43,972 nt of DNA from Lysobacterales bacterium (GTDB lineage Bacteria > Pseudomonadota > Gammaproteobacteria > Xanthomonadales > Rhodanobacteraceae): NCBI GenBank assembly GCA_014338185.1, contig QUBV01000019.1, positions 1-43,972 on the forward strand, given 5' to 3'. The notes beneath the pieces are model-generated. The model was not told where the DNA came from and did not search any database. It was given only the letters and a program-made list of their open reading frames with translations. The translations under genes and the position numbers were made by a program. Shown here one piece after another: positions 25,882-33,648 of the stretch (the stretch's first letter is position 1; the number at the start of each line of letters is the position of its first letter).

Positions 25882-26502
25882 ATGGCGCAGATCACCACCG
25901 GCCCGCGCGCAATCTTTTCCGCGCCATGGGTGTACGACCTTGCCCAAAACCTGGTCGGCGCGAACCGCAGCCGGGCACGTCTCGTGCGCGATCATCTACG
26001 CCTGCGCCCGGGCATGCGCCTGCTCGACCTCGGCTGTGGCACCGCCGCGATGTTGCACCACCTGCCTCGTGATGTCGCCTACGTCGGTGTGGACCTGAGC
26101 GAGTCCTACATCGAGTCAGCGCGGCGAGAGTTCGGCGCGCGCGGCGAGTTCCATTGCGGCGACATCGCGCGCACCGCCCCGGATGTGTTCGGCACCTTCG
26201 ACGTGGTCGTCGCCAATGGTCTGCTGCACCACCTCGACGACGGGCCGGTGCGCAACATGCTGCGTGTGGCCCGCACGGTGCTGCGCGCCGGCGGCCATCT
26301 GGTGACCATCGATCCCTGTTTCGATCCAGGGCAATCGCGTCTAGCCCGCCTCGTGATCACACACGATCGCGGTCGCAACGTGCGCACACTCGCCGGCTAT
26401 GCCGAACTTGCGCGCGAGATGTTCACCACGGTCGAGCCTCGCCTGCGCGACGACATGCTGCGTATCCCCTACACCCACGCGGTCCTCGAGTGCCGACCAT
26501 GA
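25882..26502 (+). CDS. Class I SAM-dependent methyltransferase
   Basis: A 206-residue Rossmann methyltransferase. Motif I is LLDLGCGTAAMLHHLP (about residues 47-62), motif II VGVDLSESYIESAR, then CGDIARTAPDVFGTFDVVVANGLLHHLDD (motif IV) and VLRAGGHLVTIDP. There is no membrane segment. It belongs to the operon: 2 bases after the ArnE-like gene, and its TGA overlaps the wecE-like ATG (ATGA). The substrate cannot be read from the sequence; a sugar or lipid-linked sugar intermediate is likely from context. Confidence 0.88.
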   Translation: MAQITTGPRAIFSAPWVYDLAQNLVGANRSRARLVRDHLRLRPGMRLLDLGCGTAAMLHHLPRDVAYVGVDLSESYIESARREFGARGEFHCGDIARTAPDVFGTFDVVVANGLLHHLDDGPVRNMLRVARTVLRAGGHLVTIDPCFDPGQSRLARLVITHDRGRNVRTLAGYAELAREMFTTVEPRLRDDMLRIPYTHAVLECRP

Positions 26503-27626
26503 GCATCCCGTTCAACCGCCCGTACATGACCGGCTCGGAGCTTGGCTACATCGCCCAGGCACATGCGAATGGCCACCTCGCTGGTGATGGCGCGTTTACG
26601 CGGCGTTGCAATGCCTGGCTCGAAGCCACCATCGGAGCGCGCAAGGCCTTGCTCACGCACTCGTGCACTGCCGCGCTGGAGATGTGCGCGCTGCTGGCCG
26701 GACTGGAGCCGGACGACGAGGTCATCATGCCCTCGTTCACGTTCGTATCCACTGCCAATGCCTTCGTGTTGCGCGGCGCGGTACCGGTGTTCGTGGATAT
26801 ACGCGGCGACACGCTCAACATCGACGAAACACTCGTCGAGTCTGCGATCACGCCGCGCACGCGTGCGATCTGCGTGGTGCACTACGCGGGTGTCGCCTGC
26901 GAGATGGACGCGATCTGCGAGATCGCGCGGCGCTACGGTCTCATTGTCATCGAGGATGCCGCGCAGGGCGTGATGGCCAGCTACCGCGGACGCCAGCTCG
27001 GCTCGATCGGCGAGTTGGCTGCGCTGAGCTTCCACGAGACCAAGAACCTCATCTCTGGTGAGGGCGGCGCGCTGCTCGTCAATGATGCCCGCCACATCGA
27101 GCGCGCCGAGATCATCCGCGAGAAGGGCACCAACCGTTCGTTGTTCTTCCGCGGCCAAGTCGACAAGTACACGTGGGTCGACGTGGGATCGTCCTACCTG
27201 CCTGGCGAGATCATCGCGGCCTTCCTCGCCGCACAGATCGAGCATGCCGACGACATCACGCAGCGGCGGATGGCGCTGTGGCAGCGCTATCACGACGCCT
27301 TTGCGGCGCTGGAGAGCCAAGGCCGGCTGCGCCGTCCGATCGTCCCCGCACATTGTCGCCACAACGCCCACATGTATTACCTGCTGCTGGCCGATCTCGA
27401 TGAACGCACGCGCTTCATTACCTCACTCAAGGCGCGCGACATCCATCCGGTGTTCCACTACATTCCGCTGCACAGCGCACCTGCCGGGCAGCGTTACGCG
27501 AGGACGCATGGTTCAATGGGAGTGACTGACGCCACGAGTGACCGTCTGGTGCGACTGCCGCTGTGGTTGCCCGACCTGGATCAAGACGCCGTGATTGGCG
27601 CGGTGGAGGCGTTTTTCCATGGCTGA
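26499..27626 (+). CDS. wecE: dTDP-4-amino-4,6-dideoxygalactose transaminase (WecE/RffA type)
   Basis: A PLP-dependent DegT/DnrJ/EryC1-family sugar aminotransferase of 375 residues, nearly the same length as E. coli WecE (376). Long matching stretches to WecE are recognisable: EVIMPSFTFVSTANAFVLRGA, HYAGVACEMD, VIEDAAQGVM, and AEIIREKGTNRSLFFRGQVD. The PLP lysine is Lys182 in SFHETKN. WecE converts dTDP-4-keto-6-deoxy-D-glucose to dTDP-4-amino-4,6-dideoxy-D-galactose (Fuc4N). The precursor genes (rmlA/rmlB type) are not in this window and must be supplied elsewhere. It overlaps both neighbours (ATGA upstream, 8 bases with the glycosyltransferase downstream). Confidence 0.92.
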   Translation: MSIPFNRPYMTGSELGYIAQAHANGHLAGDGAFTRRCNAWLEATIGARKALLTHSCTAALEMCALLAGLEPDDEVIMPSFTFVSTANAFVLRGAVPVFVDIRGDTLNIDETLVESAITPRTRAICVVHYAGVACEMDAICEIARRYGLIVIEDAAQGVMASYRGRQLGSIGELAALSFHETKNLISGEGGALLVNDARHIERAEIIREKGTNRSLFFRGQVDKYTWVDVGSSYLPGEIIAAFLAAQIEHADDITQRRMALWQRYHDAFAALESQGRLRRPIVPAHCRHNAHMYYLLLADLDERTRFITSLKARDIHPVFHYIPLHSAPAGQRYARTHGSMGVTDATSDRLVRLPLWLPDLDQDAVIGAVEAFFHG

Positions 27627-28605
27627 ATCCATGCCACTGCTGTCGGTGGTGTGCCCCGTGTACGGCTGCACGGCGTGCTTGCATGAGCTGTGCCGCCGCG
27701 TGGGTATGACGATTGCGCCCATCACCGTGCACTACGAGATCATCCTCGTCAACGACGCCAGCCCCGACGAGGCCTGGCCAAACATCGTCGAACTGGCTGC
27801 GCACGACCCACGCATCAAGGGCATCAACTTGTCGCGAAACTTCGGCCAGCACTATGCGATCACCGCCGGCCTCGCCCACGCGCGTGGTGAGCGCGTGGTG
27901 GTGATGGACTGCGACTTGCAGGATCGCCCGGAAGAAATTGCCGCACTGTACGCCAAGGCCAGGGAGGGATATGACGTGGTGTTTGGCGAACGCCATGAGC
28001 GGCAGGATGGCTGGTTCAAGCGCATCAGTTCGCGCGCGTTCTTTGCCGTGCTCAACTACCTCAGCGGCGCCGACTACGATTACCGCGCCGCCAATTTCGG
28101 CGTGTTCGACCGCAAGGTGATCCAGGCGGTGCTCACGATGGGCGATCGCTACCGCTTTTTCCCGGTGATGGTGCGTTGGACCGGATTCCGCACCACCTCG
28201 ATCCCAGTGGCCCACCAGGCGCGCGAGCATGGCCGCAGCGGTTACACCTTGCGCAAGCTGCTTCGCCTCGCGCTCGACATCATCCTGTCCAATTCGGACA
28301 AGCCCTTGCGGCTGGTCGCGATCGCGGGCATCTGCGTGTCGTTCATCGCGTTGGGCCTGGCCGGCTTCAGCGTGGCGCGCTACCTGCACGGCGATGTCGA
28401 AGTAGCCGGGTACACCAGCGTGATCGCATCCATGTGGCTGCTCTCCGGCCTGACGCTGTTCGGCATGGGCATCATCGGGCTGTATCTGGGCCGCGTGTTC
28501 GAGAGCGTCAAGGCGCGACCGATCTATCTGGTGCGCGACCGCGTCAATTTCGACGACGCCTCAACGGGTACCGAAGCGCACGCGGAAGCGCTGCAGCGGC
28601 AATAG
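27619..28605 (+). CDS. Family 2 glycosyltransferase, ArnC/GtrB-like (polyprenyl-phosphate sugar synthase)
   Basis: A 328-residue GT2 enzyme: LLSVVCPVYG start, IILVNDASPDEAW, then NLSRNFGQHYAITAGLAHARG and the metal/nucleotide motif MDCDLQDRPEE (DCD at residues 97-99). Two C-terminal membrane helices (about 235-256 and 270-292) end in the YLGRVFESVKARPIYLV tail typical of ArnC, GtrB and dolichol-phosphate-mannose-type enzymes. These transfer a sugar from a nucleotide to undecaprenyl phosphate on the cytoplasmic face. The start overlaps wecE by 8 bases. Its last 45 bases overlap the 3' end of the convergent formyltransferase gene. The expected donor is the dTDP-aminosugar made next door, with or without formylation. 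Confidence 0.9.
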   Translation: MAESMPLLSVVCPVYGCTACLHELCRRVGMTIAPITVHYEIILVNDASPDEAWPNIVELAAHDPRIKGINLSRNFGQHYAITAGLAHARGERVVVMDCDLQDRPEEIAALYAKAREGYDVVFGERHERQDGWFKRISSRAFFAVLNYLSGADYDYRAANFGVFDRKVIQAVLTMGDRYRFFPVMVRWTGFRTTSIPVAHQAREHGRSGYTLRKLLRLALDIILSNSDKPLRLVAIAGICVSFIALGLAGFSVARYLHGDVEVAGYTSVIASMWLLSGLTLFGMGIIGLYLGRVFESVKARPIYLVRDRVNFDDASTGTEAHAEALQRQ

Positions 28606-29487
28606 CGAATCGCCGGTGACTCCATCGACGAGTGCGTCAATGCGCAGTAGGCCGTAGCCGCACACCACCACGGGGCGGCCGTGGTCCACGAAGATCACCT
28701 TGCCGGGCGTGCGGTTGGCGATGATGACGTCGGCCAACGCAGTGGCCGCATGGATTCGCACCAGCCGACCCGACAGCAGGCTTGCAGCGCCATGGTACGG
28801 GCTGCCCAGCGCGTCCACCGTGCGCTGCAGGCGGGCGGCATCGAGCGTCCAGTCGATGAAGTAGTCCTCATCGTCGCGCCACAGGCTGTAGGTGGCGGCC
28901 GCATCGTCCTGGGGCGTGGCCGGCGGCATTTCGCCGCGTACGAGGCAGGCCGCGACATGCAGCGCCAGTTCCTGGTAGTGGCCGCAGACCTGTTCGATCG
29001 CGTCGGCGATGCGCAGCGGATAGGTGACATCTGATGCCGCCTGCGCAATGATGTCGCCTCGATCGTACTCGGCACTCGCATACAGTGCGGTGACGCCGAT
29101 CCGCCTGTCGCCTTCGATCAACGCGGTCACCAGTGGGTTGAATCCGCGATGACGCGGCAACAAGGAGTCGTGCATCACGATCAACCGGGTCGCGCCAGGC
29201 TCGATCAACCAGCGCCACGACACCGCCAGCGCGTAGGGCGTCCGCAACGCCAGCCTGTCGCCGTGGCGCGACACGGGCACGCCGTGTTCTCCACACAATG
29301 CAACGATGCGATCGACATGATCATCGTCCAGTGCCGCATCACGCCCCACGACCACGGCTGCCACGAGCCCCGGAAACCGCCGCAGCAGCACCTCAAGCAC
29401 GGCATGGCCCTTGCGGGTCATCGCGAATACGGTGAGGCAGGCGTTCACGCTCGCTGGCACCACGTCGGCCACACGGGTGGCACTCAT
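28561..29487 (-). CDS. Sugar N-formyltransferase-like protein
   Basis: A 308-residue protein of the formyltransferase fold, as in methionyl-tRNA formyltransferase and the ArnA N-terminal domain. The loop MHDSLLPRHRGFNP carries the catalytic His (His106) and the SLLPxxxG signature, and the later AEYDRGDIIAQ supplies the conserved Asp (Asp142). The Asn normally two residues before the His is replaced by Val104. The C-terminal part (YSLWRDDEDYFIDWTLDAARLQRTVDAL, PYHGA) matches the second formyltransferase domain. It would use N10-formyl-THF to formylate the 4-amino sugar of the cluster. Its ATG overlaps the stop of the metB-like gene, so it is co-translated with a transsulfuration enzyme. Confidence 0.83.
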   Translation of the reverse strand: MSATRVADVVPASVNACLTVFAMTRKGHAVLEVLLRRFPGLVAAVVVGRDAALDDDHVDRIVALCGEHGVPVSRHGDRLALRTPYALAVSWRWLIEPGATRLIVMHDSLLPRHRGFNPLVTALIEGDRRIGVTALYASAEYDRGDIIAQAASDVTYPLRIADAIEQVCGHYQELALHVAACLVRGEMPPATPQDDAAATYSLWRDDEDYFIDWTLDAARLQRTVDALGSPYHGAASLLSGRLVRIHAATALADVIIANRTPGKVIFVDHGRPVVVCGYGLLRIDALVDGVTGDSLLPLQRFRVRFGTR

Positions 29488-30641
29488 GCGAGCGCTGCGG
29501 TCAATTCATCGCGCAAGTCGGCAATGTCCTCCACGCCCACTGACAGGCGGATCAGGCCATCGCTGATGCCGAGACGCTTGCGGTTGGCCGGCGGGATCGA
29601 TGCATGCGTCATGATCGCGGGATGTTCGATCAGGCTCTCTACGCCGCCGAGCGATTCGGCCAACGAGAACAGGCGGCAACGTTCGAGCATGCGGCGCGCC
29701 TTGCGCAGCCCACCCTTTACCTCGATCGTGACGATGCCACCAAAGCCGTCCATCTGCTTCTTCGCCAGCGCGTGCTGCGGATGCGATTTCAGGCCGGGAT
29801 AGATCACCCGCTCGATGGCTGGATGCTTCTCCAGCCATTGCCCCAGTGCAAGCGCATTTTCGCAATGCGCACGCATGCGCAGGTGCAGGGTCTTGAGTCC
29901 GCGCATCGCCAGGAACGCATCGAACGGTCCCGCGATCGAACCCACCGAGTTGTGCAGGAACGCCATCTCCTCGGCCAGGCGCGCACTGCCGCCGACCACG
30001 GCAATGCCACCGACCATGTCGGAATGGCCATTGATGTACTTGGTGGCCGAATGCACCACGATGTCGGCGCCATGCTCGATCGGGCGCTGTAGCATCGGTG
30101 AGCTGAACGTGTTGTCGACGACGAAGATGAGGCCGTGCCTGCGCGCGAATGCGCCGACCTTTGCCAGATCGACCAGCTTGAGCATCGGATTGGTCGGCGT
30201 CTCGGCCCAGATCATGCGCGTGTTGGGCTTGAGCGCGGCCTTGAGCGCCGCGGCATCGTTGAGATCGACGAAGCTGAAATCGAGCCCGGCGCTGCGCCGG
30301 CGCACACGCTCGAACAGGCGGTAACTACCGCCGTAGAGGTCGTCCATCGCGATCACGTGGCTGCCCGAGTCGAGCAGTTCGAGCACGGTGCCTGCCGCGG
30401 CGAGACCTGAGGCGAATGCATAGCCCTGGCGTCCGCCTTCGAGATCGGCCACACAGCGTTCGTAGGCCATGCGCGTGGGATTCTGTGTGCGCGAATACTC
30501 GTAGCCCTTGTGCACGCCGGGGCTGTCCTGCACGTAGGTCGAGGTCGCGTAGATCGGCGTCATGATTGCGCCGGTCGATGGATCGGGGCTCTGGCCCGCA
30601 TGGATGGCACGGGTGCCGAGCTGATGATCGCGATTGCGCAT
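29484..30641 (-). CDS. metB: Cystathionine gamma-synthase / gamma-lyase
   Basis: A 385-residue Cys/Met-metabolism PLP enzyme. PLP lysine Lys201 is in HSATKYINGHSDMVGG; SRTQNPTR, the ETPTNPMLK motif and SLGGVESLIEHPA are typical of the family. Placement with cystathionine beta-synthase in one operon favours a gamma-lyase (reverse transsulfuration) role, though MetB-type synthase activity cannot be excluded. The ATG at 30641 has a GAGGAA site. In Xanthomonas a metB gene marks one border of the variable LPS cluster, and here too it adjoins sugar genes. Upstream is FkbM (28-base gap); downstream the formyltransferase overlaps by 4 bases. Confidence 0.92.
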   Translation of the reverse strand: MRNRDHQLGTRAIHAGQSPDPSTGAIMTPIYATSTYVQDSPGVHKGYEYSRTQNPTRMAYERCVADLEGGRQGYAFASGLAAAGTVLELLDSGSHVIAMDDLYGGSYRLFERVRRRSAGLDFSFVDLNDAAALKAALKPNTRMIWAETPTNPMLKLVDLAKVGAFARRHGLIFVVDNTFSSPMLQRPIEHGADIVVHSATKYINGHSDMVGGIAVVGGSARLAEEMAFLHNSVGSIAGPFDAFLAMRGLKTLHLRMRAHCENALALGQWLEKHPAIERVIYPGLKSHPQHALAKKQMDGFGGIVTIEVKGGLRKARRMLERCRLFSLAESLGGVESLIEHPAIMTHASIPPANRKRLGISDGLIRLSVGVEDIADLRDELTAALA

Positions 30642-30669
30642 GTTGGTTCCTCTATCGAATCCGGTCCGG

Positions 30670-31626
30670 TCAGGCCGATGCCGGGTGCACAAGCAGATTC
30701 AGATGATGATCGCCCCTGCCACCGGACCTGGCGTCCGCCACATGCCACTGCCGCATGATCTGATCGGGGCTGTCGCAGGCGACGCGGGTGTCCGGGTCGA
30801 CCAGCACTTGCACGTTAGATGCGTACGCAAACAGCGTGGCCAGATAGGCCAGCGGATCGACGCGCGCGTTGTCGCGCAGGCATTGGGGATGGAATTCGGT
30901 CAACACCACGGGGCGGTGGCGCGCCAGCGTGCGCGCAAGCCCGCGCCAAGCATGCGGCTCATGGCCTTCGATGTCGAGCTTGACCAGGTCGAGCCTGTCA
31001 AGCGCAGGCAACAGGTCGTCGAGCACGCATGCCTGCGCAAACAGCGAGGGTGCGCGCCGGGTGTCGTACGGCAGCACCTCGCCGTTGGAACTGCGGGCAG
31101 TCGTTGACATCGGCAATAGTTGCGCGGCGTCGGAAGCGGCAAATGGCAGCACTTGGACGTTGTGGAACTGGTTGTGCCAGATCGTGCGGTAGATCAGCTG
31201 CAGGTTCTTGTCCATAGGCTCGACCGCGAACACGCGGCCAGTCGGACCGACCTTGTGTGCGGCCAGCGCCGTGTAATAACCGATGTTTGCGCCCACATCG
31301 AGGACGGTGGCCCCCGCATGCAGCTGCTCGTTGATCGCGGCCACCACGTCTGGCTCATAGGTGCCGTTGCGTACGGTGGCCCCGATGTCGAGATCGTCGG
31401 CCCGCGTAAACATGCTGTAGCCGTCAAAGCCCACCTCAATGCCGTCGGCATCGATACCTTGGCGTGCCCTGAATTCGGCCGAACTCATGATTACAGCCGC
31501 CAGATCGCTCGCCGTGACGCGCGCCGTCGCCAGCATCGTCCGAAACGTATCCGAGCCTTGCTGATCGGGCTCGCGCCCGAGCAGCAAGCGGTAGGCGTAG
31601 CGCACATCGTCCATCGTTGCCTGCAT
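30670..31626 (-). CDS. FkbM-family methyltransferase with N-terminal DUF4214-like segment
   Basis: Residues 1-58 (VRYAYRLLLGREPDQQGSDTF, SDLAAVIMSSAEFRAR) match the DUF4214 pattern, a small helical module seen on surface-glycan and S-layer proteins. Residues about 100-270 form an FkbM methyltransferase: TVLDVGANIGYYTALAAHKVG, VFAVEPMDKN, LDLVKLDIEGHE and VVLTEFHP. FkbM enzymes methylate hydroxyls of sugars or lipids. The ATG at 31626 has an AGGAG site 7 bases upstream; a TTG at 31656 would add ten residues. The gene sits inside the transsulfuration operon, between cbs and metB, and probably serves the glycan cluster rather than amino-acid metabolism. Confidence 0.87.
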   Translation of the reverse strand: MQATMDDVRYAYRLLLGREPDQQGSDTFRTMLATARVTASDLAAVIMSSAEFRARQGIDADGIEVGFDGYSMFTRADDLDIGATVRNGTYEPDVVAAINEQLHAGATVLDVGANIGYYTALAAHKVGPTGRVFAVEPMDKNLQLIYRTIWHNQFHNVQVLPFAASDAAQLLPMSTTARSSNGEVLPYDTRRAPSLFAQACVLDDLLPALDRLDLVKLDIEGHEPHAWRGLARTLARHRPVVLTEFHPQCLRDNARVDPLAYLATLFAYASNVQVLVDPDTRVACDSPDQIMRQWHVADARSGGRGDHHLNLLVHPASA

Positions 31627-31652
31627 GCACCGGCTCCTTGTGTTGGGGTGGC

Positions 31653-33023
31653 TCAACCCGCCCTGCGCCGCAGGTAGTTGAGCAGGTCGATGCGCGTGAT
31701 CAGGCCGAGGAACTTCGGGCCGTCGACGACGATCGCAACGTGGCCGACTTCGAACACCGGCATCAGCGCCTGGATCGGCGACTTGACGTCGAGCAGCTGC
31801 AGCTTGCGCGTCATCGCGCTGGCGACGCTGTCGCGGAAGCGGGTTTCGTCGGTGTGGACGTGCAGCAGCAGGTCGGACTCGTCGAGGATGCCGACGATCT
31901 CGTCTCCATCCATCACTGGCAGCTGCGACACGTCGTACAGCTTCATGCGGTTGTAGGCGGTGATGAGCATCTCGTTGGGCCCGACCACCACGGTGTCGCG
32001 CTGCGCGTACGGACGCAGGATCAGGTCGCGCAGGTCACCGGTGGGCTGGCGATCGAGAAAGCCGTTGTCGAGCATCCAGTAGTCGTTGTACATCTTCGAC
32101 AGGTACTTGTTGCCGGTGTCGCACACCAGCGTGACCACACGCTTGGGCGTGGTCTGCTCGCGGCAGTACTTGAGCGCCGCGGCCAGCAGCGTTCCGGTCG
32201 ACGAGCCGCCGAACACGCCCTCGCGCGCCAGCAGTTCGCGCGCGGCGAGGAAGCTCTCCTTGTCGGAGATGGCATAGGCCTTGGTCACGCGCGAGAAGTC
32301 GCTGATGCTCGGCAGGAAGTCCTCACCGATGCCTTCCACCAGCCAACTGCCCGATTTCTCCGCCAGCGTGCCTTCGTTGATGTACTGGGCGAGGATCGAA
32401 CCGACCGGATCGGCGAGGATGAACTCGGTCGCGGGCGAGGCGGTCGCGAAGTAGCGCGACAGGCCGCTCATCGTGCCCGAGGAGCCGCAGCCGAACACGA
32501 GCGCGTCGACCTTGCCGTCGAGTTGCCTGAGGATTTCCGGCCCGGTGGCCTGCTCGTGCGCGAGCGGATTGTCGGGGTTGCCGAACTGGTTGATGAAGTA
32601 CGCGCCGGGTGTTTCGCGCGCGATGCGGGCGGCGAGGTCCTGGTAGTACTCGGGATGACCCTTGGCCACGTCCGAACGCGTGAGCACCACTTCGGCGCCC
32701 ATCGCCTTGAGGTTGAAGATCTTCTCGCGGCTCATCTTGTCGGGTACGACGAGGATGAGCTTGTAGCCCTTGGCCTGCGCGACGAGGGCCAGGCCCAGGC
32801 CCGTGTTGCCGGCCGTGCCTTCGACGATGGTGGCGCCGGGCTTGAGCTTGCCGGCGCGTTCGGCGCCTTCGATCATCGACAGGCCGATCCGATCCTTGAT
32901 CGAACCGCCCGGATTGGCGCTTTCGAGCTTGAAGAACAACTCGCACACGCCGGTGTCCAGGCGCTGTGCCTTGACCATCGGCGTGTTGCCGATGAGTTCG
33001 AGGATGCTGTGGTGGATTGTCAT
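31653..33023 (-). CDS. cbs: Cystathionine beta-synthase
   Basis: A 456-residue PLP enzyme that condenses serine (or O-acetylserine) with homocysteine. The N-terminal catalytic domain has LIGNTPMVKAQ, the PLP lysine Lys43 in NPGGSIKDRIGLSM, VEGTAGNTGLGLA and the phosphate-binding GCGSSGTMSG. Residues about 335-455 hold a pair of CBS domains (MKLYDVSQLPVMDGDEIVGIL, FEVGHVAIVVDGPKFLGLITRIDLLNYL), the usual regulatory module. The ATG at 33023 is preceded by GGAGAG. It leads the operon cbs-fkbM-metB-formyltransferase. Confidence 0.94.
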   Translation of the reverse strand: MTIHHSILELIGNTPMVKAQRLDTGVCELFFKLESANPGGSIKDRIGLSMIEGAERAGKLKPGATIVEGTAGNTGLGLALVAQAKGYKLILVVPDKMSREKIFNLKAMGAEVVLTRSDVAKGHPEYYQDLAARIARETPGAYFINQFGNPDNPLAHEQATGPEILRQLDGKVDALVFGCGSSGTMSGLSRYFATASPATEFILADPVGSILAQYINEGTLAEKSGSWLVEGIGEDFLPSISDFSRVTKAYAISDKESFLAARELLAREGVFGGSSTGTLLAAALKYCREQTTPKRVVTLVCDTGNKYLSKMYNDYWMLDNGFLDRQPTGDLRDLILRPYAQRDTVVVGPNEMLITAYNRMKLYDVSQLPVMDGDEIVGILDESDLLLHVHTDETRFRDSVASAMTRKLQLLDVKSPIQALMPVFEVGHVAIVVDGPKFLGLITRIDLLNYLRRRAG

Positions 33024-33102
33024 GCGCTCTCCGCGAGGCGGACGGCGGCCTGGGCACGCCACACACCCGAATGGCCCCGCCCCGTCGGGAGGCCTGCGTG
33101 GA

Positions 33103-33108
33103 ATGATA
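33103..33108 (-). promoter_or_regulatory. Candidate -10 element of the cbs operon
   Basis: Read on the minus strand the site is TATCAT, 80 bases before the cbs ATG. No good -35 is seen; the expected place falls within the hairpin at 33125-33159, which is a reason for caution. Confidence 0.3.
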
Positions 33109-33124
33109 GCCGAGCGCGGTGCCG

Positions 33125-33159
33125 ATCCGGCACCCGCGCGCTGGCGCGCGGTGCCGGAT
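33125..33159 (-). terminator. Long GC hairpin between the DUF465 gene and cbs
   Basis: ATCCGGCAC-(C)-CGCGCGC pairs with GCGCGCG-GTGCCGGAT with one bulged base and a tight loop. It lies just after the DUF465 stop on the minus strand. There is no T-run, so it is a possible terminator or mRNA-stabilising element. Confidence 0.45.
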
Positions 33160-33169
33160 GGGCGTGGAA

Positions 33170-33394
33170 TCAGGATGAGGCGGTGAGCCGGCCCCACATC
33201 GTGGTGAGCTTGTCCTTGGCTTGCAGCTTTTCCTTTTTCATCTTGTGCAAGGTCACGTCGTCGACAGGCAACACACCGATTTCCGCATCGCGCACCTTGC
33301 TGTCCAACTCCTGGTGTCGGTAATACAGGCTGCGGAACTCAGGGTTTGCCTGCATCAATGCTTCGACTTCTTCTTTCTGGCTCTGTTCGAACAT
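33170..33394 (-). CDS. DUF465 / YdcH-family small protein
   Basis: A 74-residue helical protein: MFEQSQKEEVEALMQANPEFRSLYYRHQELDSKVRDAEIG, then LHKMKKEKLQAKDKLTTMWG. The F-R-x-L-x-x-x-H-x-x-L-D pattern and K-K-E-K-L-x-x-K-D-x-L tail are diagnostic of the DUF465 (YdcH) family, which is of unknown function. A strong GGAGG site precedes the ATG by 7 bases. An upstream 84-residue frame ends at the same place (TGATG). Confidence 0.9.
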   Translation of the reverse strand: MFEQSQKEEVEALMQANPEFRSLYYRHQELDSKVRDAEIGVLPVDDVTLHKMKKEKLQAKDKLTTMWGRLTASS

Positions 33395-33648
33395 CAGACA
33401 GCCTCCTCGAGTTGGAAAAGCAAACGCGACGGCACGCCGACCATGACGTGCCGCCGCGTTGCGCGACGAGTGACACCAGTTTGCGATACGGCTCGTGATG
33501 AGCCGGCCTGACCCAGGGATGCGGCGCGATCGCACACGATGCGTGCGGCGGTCGCGTCCGGTGCCACTGCCAGGAAACACCGGAACGCGTGCCCCATGAA
33601 TCGTGGGGCTGAGGTTGAAGAGTCCTCGGTCGCGATCGTTGCACTCAT
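33394..33648 (-). CDS. Doubtful small ORF overlapping the DUF465 start
   Basis: An 84-codon frame (MSATIATEDSSTSAPRFMGH, then RCFLAVAPDATAARIVCDRA) whose TGA overlaps the DUF465 ATG (TGATG), an arrangement typical of translational coupling. However, no ribosome-binding site precedes its ATG, the product is not recognised, and DUF465 has its own strong site. It may be chance open sequence or a leader peptide. Confidence 0.25.
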   Translation of the reverse strand: MSATIATEDSSTSAPRFMGHAFRCFLAVAPDATAARIVCDRAASLGQAGSSRAVSQTGVTRRATRRHVMVGVPSRLLFQLEEAV

